Shown here: positions 37,605 to 45,211 of the stretch, piece by piece
Layout of the letters: every line of letters begins with the position of its first letter
How positions within the stretch are numbered: the first letter of the stretch is position 1
NCBI GenBank assembly: GCA_018816945.1
Contig: JAHIVC010000101.1
Location: 62,001 to 126,000 of the forward strand
Source of the DNA: Bacteroidota bacterium
Lineage (GTDB): Bacteria; Bacteroidota; Bacteroidia; Bacteroidales; GCA-2711565
Length of the DNA stretch: 64,000 nucleotides
Direction: 5' to 3'
Notes under the pieces: generated by a model
The model's database searches: none
What the model was told of the DNA's origin: nothing
Seen by the model: only the letters and a program-made list of their open reading frames with translations
Made by a program: the position numbers and the translations under genes

Positions 37605-38633
37605 ATGAAAACAATGATTGATCTGAGAAGCGATACCGTAACAAAGCCCTCAAAATTAATGCTTGAGGCCATGATGAATGCAAAAGTTGGTGATGATGTT
37701 TTTGGCGAAGATCCGACCATTAATGAATTAGAAAATAAAGCAGCAAAGATGTTTGGAATGGAAGCAAGCTTGTTTTGTTCTTCAGGAACCCAAACAAATC
37801 AAATTGCGATTAAAGTCCATACCATTCCGGGTGATGAAATCATCTGCGATCACACTTCACATGTATACAGATTTGAAGGAGGTGGAATAGGGTTCAATTC
37901 AGGCTCTTCAGTCCGCTTAATTCATGGAGATAGAGGTAGAATTACCGCTAACGATGTATTAGCGGAAATTAACCCCAATGATTCGCATTATCCTCATACA
38001 AGTTTGGTTTCGGTTGAGAATACTGCAAATAAAGGAGGTGGGAGTTGTTATGACTTTAATGAGCTTCTTAAAATTAAACAAGCCTGTGATGAGAAGAACC
38101 TTAAATTCCATATGGATGGTGCACGACTATTTAATGCCCTCGTTAAAACCGGAGAAACGCCAATTCAGCACGGTAAGTTATTCGATTCAATTTCAATTTG
38201 CCTTTCAAAAGGCCTCGGTGCACCTGTTGGCTCCTTACTTTTAGGTTCTGCTGAATTTATTAATAAAGCGCATCGTATTCGTAAAATAATGGGTGGTGGT
38301 ATGAGACAAGCAGGATTTCTGGCAGCTGCCGGAATTTATGCCTTGGACCATAACATAAATCGATTGGCTCAAGATCATCAGAAAGCAAAATCTTTGGAAA
38401 ATACTTTGTCAGGATTATCATACATCGAGGACGTGATGCCGGTAGAAACAAATATAATCATCTTCAAATTACCTAAAGAAATAAGTAATGCTGATTTTCT
38501 GAAAAAATTCAGTTCTAACAATATTTTGGCAACCGGTTTTGGACCTCAACTGATACGTTTTGTAACCCATCTTGATTTTACTGATGATATGTTGACCATT
38601 ACTGAGGAAGTATTAAGGAAAAAGATGTTTTGA
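37605..38633 (+). CDS. ltaE: Low-specificity threonine aldolase
   Basis: A 342-aa fold-type I PLP enzyme that cleaves threonine or allo-threonine to glycine and acetaldehyde. It begins MIDLRSDTVTKPS after a short leader, with FGEDPTINELE, HMDGARLFNAL and the PLP lysine in CLSKGLGAPVGS. Met4 is an equally possible start. It sits 16 nt after the peptidase gene. Confidence 0.9.
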   Translation: MKTMIDLRSDTVTKPSKLMLEAMMNAKVGDDVFGEDPTINELENKAAKMFGMEASLFCSSGTQTNQIAIKVHTIPGDEIICDHTSHVYRFEGGGIGFNSGSSVRLIHGDRGRITANDVLAEINPNDSHYPHTSLVSVENTANKGGGSCYDFNELLKIKQACDEKNLKFHMDGARLFNALVKTGETPIQHGKLFDSISICLSKGLGAPVGSLLLGSAEFINKAHRIRKIMGGGMRQAGFLAAAGIYALDHNINRLAQDHQKAKSLENTLSGLSYIEDVMPVETNIIIFKLPKEISNADFLKKFSSNNILATGFGPQLIRFVTHLDFTDDMLTITEEVLRKKMF

Positions 38634-38710
38634 TAGAATTGACGGTGTAAACCGAGCTTGCCTATAGCATGTTATCATCAATCTAATTCGGATCTTCACC
38701 TAAAGAATGA

Positions 38711-39433
38711 TTAGAAATATACTTCAGAATGCAAATTATTAGCAGAAAAACCCTGCTCTAATAAAATATCATAGGCATCGTGAATCATATCGCAGTTTCC
38801 GCATAAATAAACCTGCATCGAATTATCAAAAGGTAAGTCTTTCAGATATTCGGTCACTCTTCCGAAATAATTTCCTTTATCGTCTCTGGTAGAACATAGG
38901 TGATAATTATCTGCATTGTATTCTGAACGCTCATAGGCCTCATACGAATACCGAACACCATGTAAAAGCTCATATTCTAATTCGGGGTACGACTTTATAA
39001 AGCTGTGGAATGGCGCAATACCGGTACCACTCGCTATAAATAAAAATTTATTGTCCTTAATTTTATTCTCATCAATTCTAAAATAGCCAACCGGACCATC
39101 AAATCTCACACGATCGCCAATTTCGCATCTTTTTAATTGTTTCGAAACCAAACCATCTTCAACTTCTTTAATGAGTACTTCAATAAATGGATCGTTTTCA
39201 CCACTATAAATCGAATACTCTCGTGTTGCTCCATCATTACCAAATCCGAGTGAAATATGTTGACCGGCAAAAAGTTTAATATTTTTCCGTTCCAATCTTA
39301 AAATATAGGTAGTTAATGTCAATTCTCTTAAGCCAATAACTTTAAGCGTGTTTGGCTGTACAAATGTTAATGAAGTGTTTAACCCTTCCGTATTATATAT
39401 ATTAGGTTTTTTTTGAATTGTAAATTTTTGCAT
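38711..39433 (-). CDS. Ferredoxin-NADP reductase-like flavoprotein, copy 1
   Basis: A 240-aa FAD/NAD(P)-binding oxidoreductase. The flavin motif REYSIYS, the NAD(P) motif ASGTGIAPF, a C-terminal CGNCDMI and an aromatic terminal residue (SEVYF) fit the short bacterial ferredoxin-NADP reductase type. It is clearly paralogous to the gene at 40466 on the other side of lipA. Its electron partner is unknown. An N-terminal extension of about 25 residues is not shared. Confidence 0.8.
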   Translation of the reverse strand: MQKFTIQKKPNIYNTEGLNTSLTFVQPNTLKVIGLRELTLTTYILRLERKNIKLFAGQHISLGFGNDGATREYSIYSGENDPFIEVLIKEVEDGLVSKQLKRCEIGDRVRFDGPVGYFRIDENKIKDNKFLFIASGTGIAPFHSFIKSYPELEYELLHGVRYSYEAYERSEYNADNYHLCSTRDDKGNYFGRVTEYLKDLPFDNSMQVYLCGNCDMIHDAYDILLEQGFSANNLHSEVYF

Positions 39434-39594
39434 TCTTATCTTATTCTTATTTATTCTATTTATAAATTGTCTACAAAATTAGCCTTTTATGTTCAATACA
39501 ACAATACTTAGTTTTTAATTTTTTAAAATAATATATTTTTTTATTTATATTGTTTCTATTTAAAATATTAATTTTATTCCTTACTTTATCTTTT

Positions 39595-40455
39595 ATGAAA
39601 GATCATATTGCAATTAGTCGTTTGCCTCGCTGGATGAAATCAGAATTGCCCAAAGGGAAAAATTATATTCACCTTAAAAGTTTAATCGCCGAACATGAGC
39701 TAAACACTATCTGTACAAGCGGAAATTGCCCGAATAGAGGAGAATGTTGGAATGCCGGGACGGCAAGTTTTATGATTCTCGGGGATAAATGTACGCGTAA
39801 TTGCCGATTTTGCGCCGTAAAAAACTTAATCCCCGAACCTGTGGATTGGAACGAAGCCCACAAACTTGCCTTAACAATAAAAACACTAGCGCTCAAGCAT
39901 TGTGTGATTACTTCAGTTGCTCGAGATGACCTTGCTGATGGAGGTGCTGAATTTTGGGCGAATTGTATTTTGGAGATCAGGAAAGCTAATCCGGAAATAA
40001 GCATTGAAACACTTATTCCCGACTTTAACGGACGAGAAACGGATCTTCAAAAAGTAATTGATGCCAAACCTGACGTAATCTCACACAATTTAGAAACCGT
40101 TGAAAGGCTTACACCCAGTGTTCGGAGTCGGGCCAGATACCAAACCAGCCTCAATGTTTTGGAAATGATAGCTAAATCAGGGATAGTTGCCAAGAGTGGC
40201 ATTATGCTCGGCTTAGGCGAATTAAAGGAAGAAGTACTACAAACGATGGATGACTTAAGAAAGATTAATTGTAAGGTATTAACCATCGGACAGTACCTTC
40301 AACCGGAAGGACATCATCTAAAAGTAACGGAATATATCAAGCCTGAGATTTTTGAAATGTATAAAACAGAAGGGTTAAAACGTGGGTTTTCATTCGTTGA
40401 GAGTTCACCATTGGTTCGTTCATCTTATCATGCAGAAAGGCACATTAATGCTTAA
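39595..40455 (+). CDS. lipA: Lipoyl synthase
   Basis: A 286-aa radical SAM enzyme that inserts two sulfurs into protein-bound octanoyl groups. Auxiliary cluster ligands Cys40, 45 and 51 lie in CTSGNCPNRGEC, SAM-cluster ligands Cys66, 70 and 73 in CTRNCRFC, and the C-terminal VRSSYHAE provides the serine ligand of the auxiliary cluster. The frame is open from 39550, but MKDHIAISRLPRW at 39595 fits the family; the extra residues are low-complexity hydrophobic. It lies between two paralogous flavoprotein genes. Confidence 0.94.
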   Translation: MKDHIAISRLPRWMKSELPKGKNYIHLKSLIAEHELNTICTSGNCPNRGECWNAGTASFMILGDKCTRNCRFCAVKNLIPEPVDWNEAHKLALTIKTLALKHCVITSVARDDLADGGAEFWANCILEIRKANPEISIETLIPDFNGRETDLQKVIDAKPDVISHNLETVERLTPSVRSRARYQTSLNVLEMIAKSGIVAKSGIMLGLGELKEEVLQTMDDLRKINCKVLTIGQYLQPEGHHLKVTEYIKPEIFEMYKTEGLKRGFSFVESSPLVRSSYHAERHINA

Positions 40456-40465
40456 CCACAATAGT

Positions 40466-41119
40466 ATGGCCCAAAAAATTGAAAGCAGTGTTCTCAATAT
40501 CCGGCATTTAACCGATCATACTTTTATAATAACGGTTGAGCGCCATAACATCAATTTTCAGCCCGGTCAGTACATGATCTTGAAATTTCCGCAAGACAGA
40601 GAATCGAGAGAGTATTCAATCTATAATAAGGTTGATGATGACTATCTCCAATTTTTGATCAGAGATATTGAAGATGGTTATCTGTCTCCACGACTTAAAA
40701 ATATTGACCAAGGAACATTAATTGAGATGGAAGGTCCATATGGGTTTTTCACATTACCAGTTACAAATCAAAACTCAAATAACTACGTTTTCATAGCAAC
40801 AGGTACGGGGATTTCACCAATTCATAGCATATTAACATCAGAGCCAAACATTGATTATCAAATCATTCATGGGATTAGAATTCCTGAAGAAAAATACCAA
40901 TTTACAGATTACAAACAAGCAAACTATAAAGCATGTGTTACAGGTGTAAATTCAAATGATTTTCACGGAAAGGTAACTGACTACCTAAAGACCATAAAAC
41001 CTAAACCGGAAGCATCATATTACTTATCAGGTAATTCGGCAATGATTAATGACGTTACCAACTACTTGCTTGCTTACCAGATTCCTATTGAGAGAATAAA
41101 TACTGAAATTTATTTTTAA
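40466..41119 (+). CDS. Ferredoxin-NADP reductase-like flavoprotein, copy 2
   Basis: A 217-aa flavoprotein paralogous to the gene at 38711: FQPGQYMILKF, REYSIYN, IRDIEDGYLSPRLK, ATGTGISPIHSI and the C-terminal TEIYF correspond segment by segment. Met at 40466 is the preferred start; Met at 40448, which overlaps the lipA stop, is possible. The longer open frame to 40382 lies inside lipA. Cotranscription with lipA is likely. Confidence 0.8.
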   Translation: MAQKIESSVLNIRHLTDHTFIITVERHNINFQPGQYMILKFPQDRESREYSIYNKVDDDYLQFLIRDIEDGYLSPRLKNIDQGTLIEMEGPYGFFTLPVTNQNSNNYVFIATGTGISPIHSILTSEPNIDYQIIHGIRIPEEKYQFTDYKQANYKACVTGVNSNDFHGKVTDYLKTIKPKPEASYYLSGNSAMINDVTNYLLAYQIPIERINTEIYF

Positions 41120-41210
41120 TTTATTTTTTTATTTATTTCTTAATGATAGATTTAATATCATATTTGGCAGAGTATTTGGTATAAATCAAACCTAAACAAA
41201 ATTACATATC

Positions 41211-41747
41211 ATGAAAAATAGCTATAACTCTTGTAAAAGTATTTTCTATTCAATTCTGCTATTAGCAATAGTTTCATTAACATTTTCATCATGCCAAAAA
41301 GAAGGCCCTATGGGACCCGAAGGTCCTGCCGGTGAAGATGCAAGAAACAGTGTTTCAAGTTTTTATTATACAATTTATGAAGACGAATGGCAAACTTTTG
41401 GTGAACCGGGTATAGGGTTTGGTTATACCGGGAGTATGGACTTTCCGGAAATTACTGACGATGTTTTAAATTATGGAGCGGTACTGGTTTATTTATATCA
41501 GGATAATAAACTATTTCCATTACCTACAACCTTTATTAACGCCGGAGATGGTGGATATATGACTTCTATATGGGTAACATTACAGTATGAACAAGTATTA
41601 ATTACTTTCCAGGACAGTGACGGATATACAATTAATCCGGGAGATCAGGAATTTAAAGTTGTAATCATTGAAGGAGGAATCCCAATCCCTCAAAGTCTTA
41701 ATTTAAAGGATTACGATGAAGTAAAGAAATATTTCAATCTTAAATAA
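41211..41747 (+). CDS. Lipoprotein with short collagen-like stretch
   Basis: A 178-aa lipoprotein (lipobox FSSC near residue 27). The mature N-terminus carries four Gly-X-Y triplets (GPMGPEGPAGED) followed by a beta-rich domain of about 135 residues that I do not recognise. Short collagen-like stretches after the lipid anchor are seen in other Bacteroidetes surface proteins; function unknown. Confidence 0.75.
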   Translation: MKNSYNSCKSIFYSILLLAIVSLTFSSCQKEGPMGPEGPAGEDARNSVSSFYYTIYEDEWQTFGEPGIGFGYTGSMDFPEITDDVLNYGAVLVYLYQDNKLFPLPTTFINAGDGGYMTSIWVTLQYEQVLITFQDSDGYTINPGDQEFKVVIIEGGIPIPQSLNLKDYDEVKKYFNLK

Positions 41748-41779
41748 TTAACTGAAATAGGTTTCGATTCATAGCGACA

Positions 41780-41813
41780 GAAAACTTCATGGTTCATTCA
41801 TGGAGTTTTTTTT
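41780..41813 (+). terminator. Terminator after the collagen-like lipoprotein gene
   Basis: Stem AAACTTCATG with CATGGAGTTT (one G-U pair) is followed by a run of T from 41806. It separates the lipoprotein gene from the sigma factor island. Confidence 0.8.
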
Positions 41814-41958
41814 ATTTCCGATCACACCCATGATATTTCAAATAATATTTATGCTTTTCATTTATCGCATCTAAATTCATCATAAACAAACACATCCGTT
41901 AAGAATTTAGTTTCCATACCCATTATTTTATTTAAATTTGATATTTATGCATCCACTT

Positions 41959-41986
41959 TGTAACCTTTACCAATTTGCTCGGTAAT
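41959..41986 (+). promoter_or_regulatory. ECF-type promoter P1 (sigma factor 1)
   Basis: TGTAAC (41959-41964), exactly 16 nt, GGTAAT (41981-41986). The ATG of the sigma factor gene lies 27 nt downstream. Same arrangement as P2-P6 in this region, suggesting autoregulation. Confidence 0.7.
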
Positions 41987-42013
41987 CAAACATAACAATA
42001 CATCTGCAAGAGA

Positions 42014-42550
42014 ATGGAACATGACGAAATATTGATGTTTGAAGTCAAAAATGGAAACCTCGATTCACTTGTTCCATTATTTGACAAATATCATGTAAAA
42101 CTTTACAATTTCTTTTTACGCCTAACGCGTAACAGGGAAACTTCAGAAGATTTGACTCAGAATGTATTTAGTAGAATTATAGCTTATAAGCACACTTTTA
42201 ACGAGCAATATAAATTCAAAACATGGATGTATCAGATGGCGCGAAACACACATATTGATCATTATCATAAAAATAAAATGTATTTCTCAGATTTTGAAGA
42301 AACAGAACAAACATCCGTAAAAATGAGAGAAGCCATCGATGAAACTGAAAAAACCGAAAAACACGAAATCCTTTATGAAGCCTTGAATTTACTATCAATC
42401 GATGAACGTGAAATAATAGAGTTAAGCAAATTTCAGGATTTAAAATACGAAGAGATTTCAAAAATTACGGGAAATTCGATAGGAGCAATAAAAGTAAAAG
42501 TGCATAGGGCAGTGAATAAATTAAGAAACAATTATTTTCAATTAGCATAA
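42014..42550 (+). CDS. ECF sigma factor, module 1
   Basis: A 178-aa ECF sigma factor with region 2 (about 18-85, SEDLTQNVFSRIIAYKH, WMYQMARNTHIDHYHK) and region 4 (about 120-175, LKYEEISKITGNSIGAIKVK). No extra domain. It is followed after 11 nt by its putative anti-sigma factor. The homologous module at 51401 has the same order. It probably reads the TGTAAC promoters found before it and before the ABC genes. Confidence 0.9.
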   Translation: MEHDEILMFEVKNGNLDSLVPLFDKYHVKLYNFFLRLTRNRETSEDLTQNVFSRIIAYKHTFNEQYKFKTWMYQMARNTHIDHYHKNKMYFSDFEETEQTSVKMREAIDETEKTEKHEILYEALNLLSIDEREIIELSKFQDLKYEEISKITGNSIGAIKVKVHRAVNKLRNNYFQLA

Positions 42551-42561
42551 AACTCAGGATC

Positions 42562-43377
42562 ATGGATTGCAAAAAGATAAATAGTTTACTCATAGATTTT
42601 GTGGATAAACAATTAGATGCAGAGCATATAAAATCAGTTCAAACTCATCTGGCTGATTGTAAAAATTGCCGTCAGGAAGTGGAAGAATTAGCCATCATTA
42701 TGAATGAGATCAATACGATTGAAGAAAGACAACCTTCAGAAAAACTAAAGGCAAATTTTATTCAAATGATTGAAGAGCAGAAATCAAAATCTATCGCCAT
42801 TGAGGCCAAACCCATTCAATCTCATCATTCAGGAAATTATACCCGATTGCGTTTTCTGAATCCGATGTATCAGGTTGCTGCTGGTTTTGCAATTTTAATC
42901 TCCGGATTGCTTTTAGGCTTACTGATCAACAAAAACAATGGAGTAAATAATAGCGAATTAATTGCTTTACAAAATGAAGTTTCGAACATGAAACAGGTAG
43001 TCATGTTATCTAAACTAGACCAAACTTCGCCAAGCTCGCGAATACAGGCAGTAGGTTATATGGAAGAACTTTCCAGCCCCGACCCGAAAGTTATTGATGC
43101 CTTGATCAATGCAATGAATGTGGATGAAAATTCAAATGTACGTTTAGCTGCCACAACTGCTCTTTCACGTTTTACCGACAATGATATTGTGCGCGAGGCT
43201 TTAATCAATTCATTGGCTATACAGGAAGATCCGATGGTTCAGATAACACTCATCAATATTATGATCGGATTGCATGAAACCAAAGCTAGCTCGTTCATTC
43301 AACGGATTGCCAATAATGACAATACTAATAAAAGCGTAAAATCAATCGCTCAAAAAGGGCTTGAAATTTTAATTTAA
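42562..43377 (+). CDS. Anti-sigma factor with zinc finger, TM helix and HEAT repeats
   Basis: A 271-aa protein. The N-terminal zf-HC2 anti-sigma domain shows Cys3, His29, Cys33 and Cys36 (HX3CX2C). A linker leads to a transmembrane helix at about 104-123, a short coiled coil (about 130-150) and HEAT-type repeats (about 155-268; MNVDENSNVRLAATTALSRF is one). By family logic the zinc finger is cytoplasmic and the HEAT domain periplasmic, where it could sense or bind a protein partner. HEAT repeats in this position are unusual. Paralogue at 51958. Confidence 0.82.
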   Translation: MDCKKINSLLIDFVDKQLDAEHIKSVQTHLADCKNCRQEVEELAIIMNEINTIEERQPSEKLKANFIQMIEEQKSKSIAIEAKPIQSHHSGNYTRLRFLNPMYQVAAGFAILISGLLLGLLINKNNGVNNSELIALQNEVSNMKQVVMLSKLDQTSPSSRIQAVGYMEELSSPDPKVIDALINAMNVDENSNVRLAATTALSRFTDNDIVREALINSLAIQEDPMVQITLINIMIGLHETKASSFIQRIANNDNTNKSVKSIAQKGLEILI

Positions 43378-43451
43378 AATTTAAAAATATATTGCCGGCC
43401 GCAATAAATCTGACAACAAATTAATCGCAAACAAAATAAAAAATAAACATT

Positions 43452-44252
43452 ATGAAAACTTTACAAAAACTGACACTGATAACTGTAGCTGTAGTATTTT
43501 TAGCTGCAAACTTAAGTGCACAATCATACAAACATGCCATTAAAAATTCAAAAAGGGTAGTCATTGAAAACTTACTTGGAGAAGTGACATTTGACGGCTA
43601 TGATGGAAATGAAATTATCGTGGAAGTCAGCAATTTTAAAGCCCTGCCAAAACGTGCTGACGGATTAAAAGCAATTTACGGCGGAGGTGAAGAGAATACA
43701 GGTATTGGTTTGACATTTCTTGAGTTAGACGGAAGTATCCAAATTTCGGGTGCAAGCAAACAATCGGAAAATGCAAAATATACTTTTAAGATTCCAAATT
43801 CGATGACACTGAAGGTGAATTATGCAAGTCCTTTCGCAGAATCAGATCAAATTGTATTTAAGAATTTCAAAAATGAAATTTCGGTTAAAACCTTGAATGC
43901 AAATATTGAATTCATAGATGTGACAGGCCCTATAACTTCAAGCACAATTGATGGAGATACGAAAGTTGTTTTCAGCAAGGTTAGTCAAGAAAGCCCAATT
44001 TCGATTTCAAGTATTGATGGTGAAATAGATGTCACCATACCTGCAAATACTCCATCAAATTTACGTTTCAGCAATTTTGATGGAGAAGTTTATACCGACT
44101 TTGACATTGTTTTTATTGATAAAGACAAAAAAGGTGATCATTCATTAAGTTATATTGGTGGCCATAATTCCTCAAGTGGCACAATTAATGGAGGTGGCGT
44201 TGAAATCAGCTTAAAAACGATTGACGGGATTATCTATCTCAGAAAAAAATAA
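43452..44252 (+). CDS. Exported DUF4097-type beta-solenoid protein, copy 1
   Basis: A 266-aa protein with signal peptide (about 1-24, ending ANLSAQ) and a repetitive beta-strand body of the DUF4097 (putative adhesin) type. Near-repeats such as SSTIDGDTKVVF and SISSIDGEIDVTI are seen. The C-terminus (INGGGVEISLKTIDGIIYLR) shares a tail motif with three other proteins of the region. Probably a surface or periplasmic beta-solenoid; ligand unknown. It is 74 nt behind the anti-sigma gene. Confidence 0.8.
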   Translation: MKTLQKLTLITVAVVFLAANLSAQSYKHAIKNSKRVVIENLLGEVTFDGYDGNEIIVEVSNFKALPKRADGLKAIYGGGEENTGIGLTFLELDGSIQISGASKQSENAKYTFKIPNSMTLKVNYASPFAESDQIVFKNFKNEISVKTLNANIEFIDVTGPITSSTIDGDTKVVFSKVSQESPISISSIDGEIDVTIPANTPSNLRFSNFDGEVYTDFDIVFIDKDKKGDHSLSYIGGHNSSSGTINGGGVEISLKTIDGIIYLRKK

Positions 44253-44292
44253 CCTTAATAGCGCTGTCCAAAAAGGTTCTTTGACTAGTCAG

Positions 44293-44323
44293 ATTGAGCT
44301 TCCGCCGGAGGTTGAAGCTCGAT
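44293..44323. repeat. Palindromic element between the DUF4097 genes
   Basis: Arms attgagcttc (44293-44302) and gaagctcgat (44314-44323) enclose ccgccggaggtt-like GC-rich sequence, flanked by tgac-containing words. It stands out from the AT-rich surroundings and looks like a REP-type palindromic element. No T run follows. The whole 198-nt gap holds nothing else recognisable. Confidence 0.5.
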
Positions 44324-44450
44324 GTGACAAGTCATATTTTAATCTTATCCTTGCTGACAGCCTATTCTCGCTTATTCCTGTATTCATTTATTTTAAGTGT
44401 AGCACTTTTCTACATAAGTGATAACTATAACCTTTAAAAACCAAAAAATC

Positions 44451-45152
44451 ATGAAAAAAATATACATAGCACTAAGCTTGATACTGATCACGCTTACTGC
44501 ATTCAACCAAACCATTGTTGAAAAAACAATAAAATTGAACAGTCAAAAAGAGGTGGTTCTGGATTTTGATTTTGCTGATGAGATTAAAATCAAAGGTTGG
44601 GACAAAAATGAAATCTATGTAAAAGTTAGTGTAAATATTAACGACAACGAAGACAACGGTGCTTTTAAACTAGACACAAAAGAGTCATCTTCTTTTGTAA
44701 GTTTTATATCGGACATTGAGAACATGAAAAAAATATCCAAAAATCGCATCACCGTTAAAACGACAGAAGATGGAAAGCGAACAACAACTTACAGTGATGG
44801 TTGGCATATAGATATGGATATCTATTTCGAAGTTTTTTTGCCAAAAAATATGAACGTCAATTTGGGAACCATTAGTGGAGATGTAATTCTTTCAGATGCG
44901 ATTGGTGAACTTAATATTGAAACAATATCCGGCTTTATTGACCTTACCATTGATAAAGTTGCCAAAGCGAGCTTAAAAACCTCAACCATAAGTGGAGGTG
45001 TTTATACCGATCATGATATCGAAATAAACAGAAAAGCCAGGAACGGAAAGTACCATATGGTAATTGGAAGCAGCCCTGATTTTGACATTAACGGTGGTGG
45101 CAGGTCAATAAACCTTAAAACCATTAGTGGCGACATTTATATCCGTAAGTAA
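44451..45152 (+). CDS. Exported DUF4097-type beta-solenoid protein, copy 2
   Basis: A 233-aa exported protein (signal peptide about 1-18, ending LTAFNQ) with strand repeats LGTISGDVILSDAIGELNIE and TISGGVYTDHDIEI. It ends in the shared tail INGGGRSINLKTISGDIYIR. The frame is open from a GTG at 44418, but ATG at 44451 places the signal peptide correctly. Same family as copies 1, 3 and 4. Confidence 0.8.
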   Translation: MKKIYIALSLILITLTAFNQTIVEKTIKLNSQKEVVLDFDFADEIKIKGWDKNEIYVKVSVNINDNEDNGAFKLDTKESSSFVSFISDIENMKKISKNRITVKTTEDGKRTTTYSDGWHIDMDIYFEVFLPKNMNVNLGTISGDVILSDAIGELNIETISGFIDLTIDKVAKASLKTSTISGGVYTDHDIEINRKARNGKYHMVIGSSPDFDINGGGRSINLKTISGDIYIRK

Positions 45153-45156
45153 ATAG

Positions 45157-45184
45157 TGTAACAAATTATAAAAAGAATCGTCTT
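45157..45184 (+). promoter_or_regulatory. ECF-type promoter P2 (permease 1)
   Basis: TGTAAC (45157-45162), exactly 16 nt, CGTCTT (45179-45184), with the permease ATG 27 nt downstream. The CGTC core is the classical ECF -10 motif. It begins just after the preceding stop codon. Confidence 0.75.
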
Positions 45185-45211
45185 TTATAATATCAACTAA
45201 AATCCATTCCA

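Noticed and set aside
40382-40465. Upstream extension of the second flavoprotein inside lipA
   Set aside because: The residues lie within the lipA coding sequence and are not shared with the paralogue at 38711.
44221-44421. 66-codon frame between two DUF4097 genes
   Set aside because: It starts inside copy 1 and crosses the palindromic element; no protein-like features.
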